From an uncultured Sulfurovum sp. (GTDB taxonomy: Bacteria > Campylobacterota > Campylobacteria > Campylobacterales > Sulfurovaceae): a DNA stretch of 64,000 nt. Where the stretch lies: contig CACVAX010000039.1 of NCBI GenBank assembly GCA_902727935.1, positions 20,321-84,320 on the forward strand. Direction: 5' to 3'. This document shows positions 55,478 to 63,830 of the stretch, in pieces (position 1 is the first letter of the stretch; each line of letters begins with the position of its first letter). A model generated the notes under the pieces. The model was not told the origin of the DNA and searched no databases. It was given only the letters and a program-made list of their open reading frames with translations. The translations under genes were made by a program, and so were the position numbers.

Positions 55478-55714
55478 ATGACAGTTAGAAAAAATTTTAC
55501 AATGCCAGAATCTAGTGTTTATGATTTAGAAGAACTTTCACGTTTACTTAATAAAAAACAGAGTCAAGTTATTCAAGAGTTGATAGAAGAAAGAATGAAA
55601 AAAGTTGAAAAACAGAAGAAGTTAGATTCATTGGCAAAAATGTCAGGAATGTTTTCAGGCTTAATTCCTGAGCATGTTGATATGCAGTGGATAAAGAGTC
55701 AAGATGGACATTAA
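55478..55714 (+). CDS. ribbon-helix-helix antitoxin
   Basis: The 78-residue protein has an N-terminal RHH pattern (RKNFTMPESSVYDLEELSRL) and a C-terminal toxin-binding tail. It overlaps the PIN-domain gene by 11 bases, the usual arrangement of a VapBC-like pair. A promoter could lie in the 85-base gap upstream (TATAATAAG near 55430). Confidence 0.82.
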   Translation: MTVRKNFTMPESSVYDLEELSRLLNKKQSQVIQELIEERMKKVEKQKKLDSLAKMSGMFSGLIPEHVDMQWIKSQDGH

Positions 55715-56138
55715 GAAAATATTTTTTGATGCCAATATTTTTAATGATATTTTTGATGATAAACGAGTGAGCCATCAAAAGAGTAAAGAGGCGTTGATGT
55801 ATGCTTTACAAAATGATATTTTGGTCTATACCAGTTGTGATATTGCAACCAATATTTATTATATTACTTCTAAATATACAACGAAAATTAAAGCATTAGA
55901 GGCTTTAGAAGTTTTAAAAGATACGGTTGAGATTATCCCTTTTGCTAAAGATGAGTTAAGTATGGCTATTGAATTAATGCGAGAAGATAGTGACTATACG
56001 GATATGGAAGATACCATACAGTATGTTTTAGCCAAACAGATGGGTTGTGATTTGATTGTTACCAATGATAAACGGTTTGTGGCTAAAGAGATTGAGTGTG
56101 TTGGGTCTACTGGGTTTATGGATTTATTTGAAAAATAG
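55704..56138 (+). CDS. PIN-domain toxin (VapC-like)
   Basis: The 144-residue protein has the PIN acidic residues: D9 (FFDANIFND), a glutamate-rich middle, the SDYTDMEDTIQ segment with an Asp/Glu pair (about 111-121) and TNDKRF near the end. It is a probable Mg2+-dependent ribonuclease, neutralised by the upstream antitoxin. Confidence 0.85.
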   Translation: MDIKKIFFDANIFNDIFDDKRVSHQKSKEALMYALQNDILVYTSCDIATNIYYITSKYTTKIKALEALEVLKDTVEIIPFAKDELSMAIELMREDSDYTDMEDTIQYVLAKQMGCDLIVTNDKRFVAKEIECVGSTGFMDLFEK

Positions 56139-56203
56139 GGTAACTTAATGTATTTAAAAAATAAAAATAATTAGTAAAAATTAAATTTAAACCAAGGATT
56201 TAG

Positions 56204-57031
56204 ATGAGTAAAATATATATATTTATATTAAGTAGTAGCTTTTTATGGGCAAATACTTTTGATTTTCAAACTATTGAAATAGCAAAGAAAGCATATGAGG
56301 CTAAAGATTTTGATCGCTCTGCTTTATTATATGATTCATTAGATACTACAGAACCAGCTATTATGTATAATAAAGCTAATGCAGAATATAAGGCTGAAAT
56401 GTATGAAAAAGCAATTAAGTCATATCAACAAGCTAAGGGGATTAAAGAAGAAGCTGAACGTCTATATAATCTTGGTAATGCATATTTTAAAAATAAGGAA
56501 TTTGATAAGTCGATAAAAAGTTATGAAGATTCTTTAAAACTAAAAGATGATGAAAATTTAAAACACAATTTAGAACTAGCGAAGAAAAAGAAAAAAGAAG
56601 AAGAGCAGAAAAAAAAGCAAGAGAAGAAGAACGAAGAGAAAGATAAACAAGACGACAAAAATAAAGACGATAAGAAGAAAGATCAAGAGAAGAAAAATCA
56701 AGACAAAAAAGATAAAAATCAGAAAAAGCAAGAGCAAAAAGATAAACAAGATTCTAAAAAAGATGAAGAGAATAAGAAGCAAGACGAGGAACAAAAAAAG
56801 GCTGATGAGGAAAAGAAAGCCGAAGAAGAAGCTAAACGTTCGAAGGAAGGGAAAAAGCCTAAAGAAGAAGAGGCAGAGAAGAAAATGACCCCCCAAGAGA
56901 AGAAAAATGATGAGATAAGAAAGAAAGAGTTAAAACATATGATGAATCAGTTACAAAAGAAAAAGATGCCCACCATGATGTATCAAACCAATCCAGAAAA
57001 AGGGGAACGTAATGTTGAAAATCCTTGGTAG
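56204..57031 (+). CDS. batC: BatC-like TPR protein with charged low-complexity tail
   Basis: The 275-residue protein has a signal peptide (1-16), about three TPR units (residues 20-125, with ALLYDSLDTTEPAIMYNKAN and RLYNLGNAYFKNKEFDKSI) and an approximately 110-residue run of Lys/Glu/Asp/Gln. In Bat operons BatC is the periplasmic TPR protein. Its 3' end overlaps batD by 20 bases. Confidence 0.8.
   Translation: MSKIYIFILSSSFLWANTFDFQTIEIAKKAYEAKDFDRSALLYDSLDTTEPAIMYNKANAEYKAEMYEKAIKSYQQAKGIKEEAERLYNLGNAYFKNKEFDKSIKSYEDSLKLKDDENLKHNLELAKKKKKEEEQKKKQEKKNEEKDKQDDKNKDDKKKDQEKKNQDKKDKNQKKQEQKDKQDSKKDEENKKQDEEQKKADEEKKAEEEAKRSKEGKKPKEEEAEKKMTPQEKKNDEIRKKELKHMMNQLQKKKMPTMMYQTNPEKGERNVENPW
56580..56915 (+). 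repeat. low-complexity Lys/Glu/Asp/Gln coding repeat in batC
   Basis: Purine-rich codons for K, E, D and Q fill almost the whole segment. The strand is nearly pyrimidine-free, so an unbroken spurious frame exists on the opposite strand. Confidence 0.85.
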
Positions 57032-58493
57032 TTTAGTCTGTTTTATAGGACTTTTGTCGGCTGGAAACATAACAGCTACAGTGGATTCTACAGAAATTAT
57101 TGAGGGAGATGCTGTACTCTTAACGCTTTCTGTGACGGGAAATAGTATTGATATTATTCCTGATATTAAAGAAGTTAATGGTCAACAAGTTTTTAATACC
57201 CAACGACGAACATCTAGTAATTTTGTTTATGTTAATGGTTCAAGTAGGATGGAAAAAACACAAATATTGATGATGGAATTTAGACCCGATGGAAATATGA
57301 CCATCCCTTCTTTTTCGGCAAAAGTAGATGGGGAAATTGCCAAATCAAATCCTATAGAATTAACTGTTTTAAAATCGGCTACAGGTAAAAAGCGTGAGAC
57401 CAAAGATTTTGCTTTAGACATGAAAGTGGAAAAACCAAAGTTTTATTTAGGTGAGTCTATTATTTTAAATTTATATTTTAAACAACGCACCAATTTAGAT
57501 GTGTTGCAAATTGATTATACCCCACCTGAATTTAAAGATTTTTTTTCAAAACAATTAGGAGAAGGAAAAACATACCGAAAGGGTGAATTTACGATTCAAG
57601 AGTTAAATTATTTGCTCATTGCTAAAAAAGCAGGAAAATTAACTTTAGAACCTGCACGTGCAAAAATAGCACAACGTGCCAAACAAAGACAAATGGGTGG
57701 GTGGTTTGTAGATGCTCCCAAATGGACAAAGATCTCAACACCAGCATTAAGCGTTGAGGTGCTTGAACCAACTCAAAAGCATGATATTGTAGGACAATAT
57801 AAGTTAACAGATAAAATTGATAGTTTAAAAGTAAAAGTAAATAAACCAGTCACCTTACGTATGGAATTACTAGGGAATGGTACATTAGATGATTATGAAG
57901 GCATTACTTTTGATATTCCTTCGGTAACGATGTACAGTGATGATGCAAAGATAGAGAGTACACTTTTAGGTAAAAAACTACAAAGTCGTTATCAAAAAAG
58001 TTTTGTTTTTATTGCTGACCATAACTTTACGATTCCTGTTAAAGAGATAAGGGTGTATGATTATGAGACGGGTAAAGTAAATGTTTTGAAAACAAAAGCG
58101 TATCAGATTGAAGTTGAAGGAAACCCTAAAGATATTAATAATCCAGTGGTGCATACGCAAACAGCAGTCAATGCAAACCTTAGTACCTCTACCCCTAATA
58201 ATGAGCCATGGTATGAAAAGTTACCAAGTATATTGGCACTTGTTATGGCTTTTGGTTTAGGTATTTTGCTAACATTGTCGGTCAAATATTTACCAAGGGT
58301 TGTTTTGCCTAAATTTAAAAGAAAAGAACGAAATGGTAAATATAAAGAAGCTTTACAATTGCTTTACCCTAAAATGGGAGAAAGTAAAGAAGTGGAAGCG
58401 ATGGTACGAAAACTTTATGCACGTACAAATGGTGATAAAAGTGTGGAAATAGATAAGGATGTATTAAAAGCATTGCTTGAGCAGTATCGATGA
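57012..58493 (+). CDS. batD: BatD-like membrane protein
   Basis: The 493-residue protein has a signal peptide (about 1-17), a beta-rich periplasmic part starting with ITATVDSTEIIEGDAV and containing LGESIILNLYFKQRTN (about residues 147-162), and a C-terminal membrane helix (about 408-428) with a cytoplasmic tail. This matches BatD/DUF4350-type 'protein BatD'. It overlaps the downstream VWA lipoprotein gene by 4 bases. Confidence 0.85.
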   Translation: MLKILGSLVCFIGLLSAGNITATVDSTEIIEGDAVLLTLSVTGNSIDIIPDIKEVNGQQVFNTQRRTSSNFVYVNGSSRMEKTQILMMEFRPDGNMTIPSFSAKVDGEIAKSNPIELTVLKSATGKKRETKDFALDMKVEKPKFYLGESIILNLYFKQRTNLDVLQIDYTPPEFKDFFSKQLGEGKTYRKGEFTIQELNYLLIAKKAGKLTLEPARAKIAQRAKQRQMGGWFVDAPKWTKISTPALSVEVLEPTQKHDIVGQYKLTDKIDSLKVKVNKPVTLRMELLGNGTLDDYEGITFDIPSVTMYSDDAKIESTLLGKKLQSRYQKSFVFIADHNFTIPVKEIRVYDYETGKVNVLKTKAYQIEVEGNPKDINNPVVHTQTAVNANLSTSTPNNEPWYEKLPSILALVMAFGLGILLTLSVKYLPRVVLPKFKRKERNGKYKEALQLLYPKMGESKEVEAMVRKLYARTNGDKSVEIDKDVLKALLEQYR

Positions 58494-60391
58494 AAGATAT
58501 AGTACATTTACTTTTCTTTATAGTTATTATATTTTTAAGTGGATGTACTAATATTGAGAACAAAGAGCAAAATAATTCAATGGTTTTAGAGATAAATGAG
58601 ACAGAATTAACAGATAATACGCTCTCTAAGTTACCCATAGTTAAAAAAAATATTATTGAAAATACTAGTGTAAAGAAAGAAGAAAAAAAGAAAATTCCTC
58701 TAGCACCCATACAACCAACAGTGGAGAGTTATTCTCAGCTGGTAGGGTTGGAGGGAGACTTGCAATTAAGCGTTAAAGGTGAAGTGGCAACAAGGGTTTA
58801 TATTGATGATCTTCTTTATGGAAATATTGCTTCCAATGGTCAGTTAGACATTAACCTTTCTAATCCTTCAGAGGATTATTTTGAAACATTTGAACTTATG
58901 TTGTCAAATGAAGAGGGGATGGACAGTCTTCCTTATTTATTTACCACAACTTTTTATCGAGAATCGCTTGATTCAAACTATACCTATTATATTCCTCAAA
59001 ATACAGATGCTTCTTATACTTTTTCTAACTCTACAATGATTTGTAGAACTTATAAATCCATTGAAAATGGGGTTGTATCGCTTATTATGCCCATTAGCTT
59101 AGATGACAATGCTTCTTCACTAGAGATTCTAAATACTTTAGCTGACATTATGCAAGGCAGTGGTTTTTTTGAAGGCTTCAAAAATTTGGGCATACAAGAG
59201 TTAAACGCACAGCAGAGTTTGGTGGCTGAGTATGGGGTTTCAACAACACAAAAATTCTCTTCGCTTAATGTTCTAAAGATTCTTTTAGCCAATTTGGAAA
59301 CAGGAAATCAGTATTATTTGTATAAAAGTTTAGAAAAACTCACGTATAAAAAATTTAATATTAAAGTGAGATTTTTACAAAAATATAGAGAAGAAGCCTA
59401 TGTTAGTATTGCTGTTGTTCCCAATAAATTTGCTTTAAAATATCAAAGTATGATAAATAGAATGATAAACAGTCAAAATATTAGACGAAATAGCACCCCT
59501 ATTTATATGGAAGAAGAAGTATTGATTGCCAAAGTAATTGAAAAAAAAGAGGAGACGGCAAATTTTTTATTTGTGATTGATGATAGTGGAAGTATGGCAG
59601 ACTATCAAGAAGCAATCGCACAAACAGCTAAAGCATTTGGTTTGGCTGTCCAGAATGTGGGTATGCATTTTAGAGTAGCCATTATGACAACAGGTGACAA
59701 AGAAGATGCTTTTAGTTCTTTAGAAGTGGATGGCGTTATTGAAAATGATATTAAATTATTTCAAGAATCATTGAAAGTAGGTATTGAGGGTTCAGCTGTT
59801 GAAACAGCCATTTATAACATGGAACAAGCTTTACAATCTAAACAATATGGCAATCAAGAGAATGGAATCTTAACACAGCTTGACATGCCCAAAGTCAATG
59901 AAAAACTTTCCATTATTATCTTAAGTGATGAACCAAGTTCTTATGCAGAACGTGCTGAAAAAGCATTTAAAATGAGCAATAACCCCATGGTAAATCGTGG
60001 CTATCGCGTTTACCTCATTGGTTCTCCTAAAACAGATAATGCCTTGTATGAAGAAGCATATTTTCAACACAATAATAATGATTATGGTTTGTATGGTGAC
60101 TTGGTTAAAGAGACAGGAGGGATTATCCAGAACATAAGTAATATAGATAGTTATAATGGAATGATGAACACGATTGTAGAAGATGTTTTAGGAGATTTGG
60201 GTTACAGCTTACGTCAAAAAAATGTGATTGAATCCACAATTTATGTGACAATTAATGATGATATCATTCCTTATGGTGATGTTAATGGATGGCGATATGT
60301 CCAATCAAGCAATAGCATTTTATTTTCAGGAGAATTCATACCTGATGAAGACGATACTATTTTAATTCGTTATGGGTATTCGTTAGAGTAA
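58490..60391 (+). CDS. VWA-domain lipoprotein appended to the Bat operon
   Basis: The 633-residue protein has a lipoprotein signal with lipobox LSGC (C19), a beta-rich N-terminal half and a VWA domain from about residue 350, with the MIDAS motif DDSGSM (about 363-368) and a later SDEPSS. The C-terminal region is long and beta-like. It overlaps batD (ATGA), so it is the last cistron of the operon. Lipoproteins with VWA domains are not usual Bat members; it may be an outer partner of the complex. Confidence 0.78.
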   Translation: MKDIVHLLFFIVIIFLSGCTNIENKEQNNSMVLEINETELTDNTLSKLPIVKKNIIENTSVKKEEKKKIPLAPIQPTVESYSQLVGLEGDLQLSVKGEVATRVYIDDLLYGNIASNGQLDINLSNPSEDYFETFELMLSNEEGMDSLPYLFTTTFYRESLDSNYTYYIPQNTDASYTFSNSTMICRTYKSIENGVVSLIMPISLDDNASSLEILNTLADIMQGSGFFEGFKNLGIQELNAQQSLVAEYGVSTTQKFSSLNVLKILLANLETGNQYYLYKSLEKLTYKKFNIKVRFLQKYREEAYVSIAVVPNKFALKYQSMINRMINSQNIRRNSTPIYMEEEVLIAKVIEKKEETANFLFVIDDSGSMADYQEAIAQTAKAFGLAVQNVGMHFRVAIMTTGDKEDAFSSLEVDGVIENDIKLFQESLKVGIEGSAVETAIYNMEQALQSKQYGNQENGILTQLDMPKVNEKLSIIILSDEPSSYAERAEKAFKMSNNPMVNRGYRVYLIGSPKTDNALYEEAYFQHNNNDYGLYGDLVKETGGIIQNISNIDSYNGMMNTIVEDVLGDLGYSLRQKNVIESTIYVTINDDIIPYGDVNGWRYVQSSNSILFSGEFIPDEDDTILIRYGYSLE

Positions 60392-60460
60392 ATATCCAAA
60401 AGATTTAATTTTTTTAAAAAATTGACATTTTTTGTTCCATGTAGATTTATTGGCTATAAC

Positions 60461-60485
60461 CATACCTATCTACACAACTCCTAAA
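60461..60485. repeat. left terminal inverted repeat of the IS4-type element
   Basis: The 25 bases are the exact reverse complement of 61831-61855. They overlap the transposase stop codon. Confidence 0.9.
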
Positions 60486-61763
60486 AATCCATTTCCAATA
60501 AATCAGTTAGCTTCTTGTGCATATCAAGAAGCTCCTCATGGCTAAAAAAAAGCATGACATCCATCATTTGTAAATAGCTTTCCAATCCAGCTAATAAAGC
60601 AGGAAGAGTAAATTCTTTACCTCTTTCAATTACACGACCAGAGAGTAAGACTAAAAAGTCTTTTATCTCTTTAGCATTATGACTGCTATCATTAGCAACT
60701 TTCCAAACGAATAAGCAAGATAAAGAAACGACTAAAAGCCTTTTAAATAGGGCTATAGGCTCTTTTTGTTGCCATTCCTCTAAGTTAAATCCTGATGATT
60801 TCAAGAGTTTGAAATAGCTTTCTATTTTCCATCGATAATAATACCAAGTTGCTAATGTTTGGGCTGATACTTTTGTATCTAGGACATTAGTAATGAGTAA
60901 CCACTCGGCTACAATATTATTCTTTTCATCTACCAAGCGTTCTACAATAAATCTAGCTTTAACGGCTTTTCCCTCAATCTTTGTATATTTCTTTTTCCCA
61001 TCTTTACTAATTGTTGTTTTTATTGCATCTCGTCTTACTTCTACTTCACAGCTGTTTACATAGATTTTTACTTGCTTCTTTTGGTACTTTATCGTCTTCA
61101 CTAGCTTACCTAAACCCAACTTCTTCGCTAACTCCCCTTGTTTGTAACTCTTTTCTTCTTTTAGGTAAAAAACGCTTGAAGTCTTTTTTACTCTCAATAA
61201 AAACAACGCTTTATCTTTATTTAATTCTCTCATAAAGGCTACAGAGTCGGACTCTCTATCTACAATATGGACAATCTTCTTATCTGTAGCTAACTCTTCT
61301 TTGATACTGTTTACTCTTGATGACAGTTCTTCTAAATGGGTTTTCTTTATATCTATATTATCATTATAGGTTGAGTAAACTTTTTTACTTGTTTTCAAGT
61401 TATGTACTAATGGGGCTATTGGCTCTCCACTTTTATCACTTACGGCTATGGTTGTTTGTAAATCATACCCTAACTGTTTCCCATTATCTTTCTTATTCTT
61501 ACACTCTAACTCTTTTTTCGAGGTATGTTTCTTGTAATCTAAATGTGACCAATCTGACATCGCCAATACATACGAGTCACAATGCTTCTCTATCTCTTCT
61601 TTTACTGACCCTTTATTGGCTCAAACAACCCATCTATTGTTACCTTATCATTATTCAAGAACCTCCATGATGCCTGTACTTGGCTAAATGGCTCTAATTC
61701 TCCCAACAATAACTTTAATCCATTTGTTGCTCTTTCCTTTGAACTCATATCACTCTTGACCAT
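60481..61763 (-). pseudogene. IS4-family transposase with a frame break near 61608-61614
   Basis: Two overlapping frames together make a full transposase of about 427 residues. Frame one (ATG 61763, stop 61602-61604, 53 residues) carries the N-terminal region ending WRFLNNDKVTIDGLFEPI. Frame two continues after a -1 shift with the DDE core and the family signature Y-x2-R-x3-E-x6-K (in YYRWKIESYFKLLKSSG). The heptamer A-AAG-GGT at 61608-61614 has the X-XXY-YYZ form, so the shift could be programmed; otherwise it is a single-base deletion. A third frame (ATG 61795, MEERLKKDIIKW) may be the true start, which would need a second shift. Confidence 0.7.
61608..61614 (-). promoter_or_regulatory. candidate -1 frameshift heptamer (A AAG GGT)
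   Basis: Read on the minus strand, AAG GGT in the first frame re-pairs as AAA GGG in the -1 frame. This is the canonical X-XXY-YYZ pattern, at the point where the upstream frame meets its downstream continuation. No downstream stem was checked. Confidence 0.4.
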
Positions 61764-61830
61764 TTTATTATGTCTTTTTTTAAACGCTCTTCCATATCTT
61801 CTTTTTCTAAGATTATACTATCTTTTTTTC

Positions 61831-61855
61831 TTTAGGAGTTGTGTAGATAGGTATG
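61831..61855. repeat. right terminal inverted repeat of the IS4-type element
   Basis: Exact reverse complement of 60461-60485 over 25 bases. The first base beyond it does not extend the match. Confidence 0.9.
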
Positions 61856-62031
61856 CATATATTGTAATATTTTATTCTTTTTTTTTGCATAATTCTCTTC
61901 ATTATTTTAATGAATGATTTTAGCATATCTCTTGTTTATATTCTATTTTTTGAAAATACTTTTGACCTTGCTAAAATCCTTAACTTAACGCCATTGAGCC
62001 TGTCCCTAACATTCTATCTAGGTCATTTCTG

Positions 62032-63564
62032 TTAAACCTCCAACCTCCTCAATCCAAGCTCTTTTAATATACCAAGCTTCTCAAACTCCCTATTCTTTTG
62101 ATTGTACAAAAAGTGTAATTTTTTACTTAAAAGATGACGATAACCCAACTCTTTTTCAAAGACTTTTGTAGCCTCAATATAGCTAGGGAAATAGACTTGA
62201 AAGCGTTTAATGGTATCTTTTAAAATACTTTTAGCTTTGGAGTCACCCAATTTTAATATTGTTGCCATCTGTAGATACTCTTGATAGCTAAGCTTTCTCT
62301 TTTTTGGATTGTTATAATCAAAGACAATGCCAAAATCATCACTCTTTTTACCCTCGTATGCATAAGTGCTGATAATATCATACAGGGGTGCCAATGCCCA
62401 CCTGTTTTCTCCTACCTCAATGAGACCTATATTTTTAGCATGTAAATCTCCATGTTTAATCAAAGAGGCATAGATAATAAAACGATAAACATCCTCATAA
62501 CTCTTTTTATCCGTTACAACCTGACTGAACTTCTCTAAAATGGAGAGAATGCTCACATCATACTTATCTTCACTCTCAATATTGAGCTGTTGTGCAAAAT
62601 CATACTGATGATACTTATAGCCTCGGTAACGGTCGTATCGTTTAACCAAAAAATAGAAATCCCTATTTTGTCCTAAAAGCACTGCTGTAAAAGGGACATC
62701 CAGCCTAAGTTCATTTTTAGCAAAACTCATAAAAAGATGTTCATTCAGAGCCAAATAGGGGGTATGTTTGATTCTCCTATCACTCGCATAAGGTTTCAAA
62801 AGATAGTGAGCCAACTCGCCATTCTCTTTTTTGACACGCGTTATCTTTTTTCTCTCATGGTCAAGATTAACATCTATCTTGTGTTGATAACCACTCAAAG
62901 AGGAGTAGAGTTCTCGACTTTTTGTAACCCCTTTTAGAGCCTCTAACGGTATATCTAGCTCATACTCAAGTAGATTTACAAAACCATTCTGCTCTAAAAT
63001 CGTCTGCTTGATGCGTCTCCAGTTTGGTATTTTATTGGGCTCATTTTTAGGTTCATGCACAAAAGAAACTAAAGGAACAAAATCAAAACTACCATGTGTA
63101 TTATCAAGTTCCAACAACAGCTCTAATGCGTTCAAAACTTTTCCATCTTTTAAAAGCAACCTCTCTCTGCGTCTGTTCTCAGGAATAAGATTTTCAAAAA
63201 TACTGAAAAGAGCATAAGAGCTATTGACCTCATTTGGAAGTGAGGGAAACTTCTCTACTCTAAAGTTAGCACTATAGGAAAAAAGATACCCTTTTGCATA
63301 GGTAAAAGAGAGCGTACCAACCTCTACACCATTTTGCAAAACCATAACAACGATGGGCTTTTCATCAATAGCATAATTGCGTTGATAATATCGTCTATTG
63401 GTCTGCCCCACTGCTACAACAAGCCCCTCTTCAATCAATATTTTCAGATAATCCCTTATCGTTCTCTCTGCTTGATTGGTATAGGACTTCAACTCTTTAA
63501 CAGTAAGCTTTTCATAAGCTTCAAAGAGTCGTTTTATCTCTTCTAGCTTTACTCTTTTTTTCAT
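62032..63564 (-). CDS. HipA-family kinase fused to an N-terminal winged helix
   Basis: In this 510-residue protein, residues 1-70 form a winged-helix/DeoR-like HTH (YTNQAERTIRDYLKILIEEGLVV). Residues 72-175 match the HipA N-subdomain (VGTLSFTYAKGYLFSYSANF...FENLIPENRR). The kinase core has the catalytic loop HGDLHAKN (H371 to N378, D373 catalytic) and the Mg-binding PLYD (D396). HipA toxins phosphorylate aminoacyl-tRNA synthetases (GltX in Escherichia coli) and normally pair with a separate HipB. Here no hipB is adjacent and the DNA-binding domain is in the same chain. Confidence 0.85.
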   Translation of the reverse strand: MKKRVKLEEIKRLFEAYEKLTVKELKSYTNQAERTIRDYLKILIEEGLVVAVGQTNRRYYQRNYAIDEKPIVVMVLQNGVEVGTLSFTYAKGYLFSYSANFRVEKFPSLPNEVNSSYALFSIFENLIPENRRRERLLLKDGKVLNALELLLELDNTHGSFDFVPLVSFVHEPKNEPNKIPNWRRIKQTILEQNGFVNLLEYELDIPLEALKGVTKSRELYSSLSGYQHKIDVNLDHERKKITRVKKENGELAHYLLKPYASDRRIKHTPYLALNEHLFMSFAKNELRLDVPFTAVLLGQNRDFYFLVKRYDRYRGYKYHQYDFAQQLNIESEDKYDVSILSILEKFSQVVTDKKSYEDVYRFIIYASLIKHGDLHAKNIGLIEVGENRWALAPLYDIISTYAYEGKKSDDFGIVFDYNNPKKRKLSYQEYLQMATILKLGDSKAKSILKDTIKRFQVYFPSYIEATKVFEKELGYRHLLSKKLHFLYNQKNREFEKLGILKELGLRRLEV

Positions 63565-63579
63565 CGCTCTCTCTTTTGT

Positions 63580-63608
63580 AACTTCGGCAAAAAAGTCTAA
63601 ACTTCGGC
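63580..63608 (-). promoter_or_regulatory. direct-repeat operator candidate for the HTH-HipA gene
   Basis: Two exact copies of AACTTCGGC (63580-63588 and 63600-63608) are 20 bases apart, about two helical turns. They lie 16-44 bases before the start codon of the HTH-HipA gene, just downstream of its -10 candidate, as expected for an autorepression site. Confidence 0.5.
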
Positions 63609-63629
63609 TATTTTTTATCTACTTTAAGT

Positions 63630-63635
63630 ATTATA
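63630..63635 (-). promoter_or_regulatory. -10 element candidate for the HTH-HipA gene
   Basis: TATAAT on the minus strand, 66-71 bases before the start codon, immediately upstream of the paired repeats. No convincing -35 hexamer is seen. Confidence 0.45.
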
Positions 63636-63660
63636 TAATTTTTGTGGTCTGTTTTGGCTT

Positions 63661-63786
63661 TTATACCACTGAGACCTCATCTTTTAAAAGATTAGTTAAC
63701 TCTTCGTGGGTAAATACAGAGGTTTTTAGAACTTTTTTTAGTTTTAACCTGAGTTCGACAAAAAAGAAGCTTAAAAGAGTAGTCAT
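63661..63786 (-). other. 41-codon open frame, possible gene remnant
   Basis: This frame runs from an ATG at 63786 to a stop at 63661, in the gap between the HTH-HipA gene and the IS982-type transposase. Residues 22-41 (TSVFTHEELTNLLKDEVSVV) look like a genuine amphipathic C-terminus. There is no good ribosome site. It may be the 3' remnant of a gene disrupted by the IS982 element, with its start supplied by the insertion sequence. No family is recognised. Confidence 0.25.
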
Positions 63787-63830
63787 CCTATAATTTTAAA
63801 CCAGTAAAATTGAAAGAGATAACTAAAAAA

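Larger units (their letters stand above)
60461..61855 (-). mobile_element. IS4-type insertion sequence, 1395 bp
   Basis: The element is bounded by perfect 25-bp inverted repeats (60461-60485 and 61831-61855, outermost bases CATACCTATC...). It encodes one transposase of the IS4 DDE group on the minus strand. No direct target duplication of 4 bases or more is visible at the two flanks (ending GGCTATAAC on the left, starting CATATATTG on the right). It lies between the VWA-lipoprotein gene and the HipA-family gene. Confidence 0.85.

Noticed and set aside
56576..56896. A 106-codon minus-strand frame rich in Phe, Leu and Ile
   Set aside because: It is the complement of the Lys/Glu/Asp/Gln-rich repeat of batC; purine-rich coding DNA leaves the opposite strand free of stops.
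60422..60460. TTGACA followed by TATAAC as a possible promoter beside the IS
   Set aside because: The spacing is about 27 bases, far from the usual 16-18, and no plus-strand gene follows.
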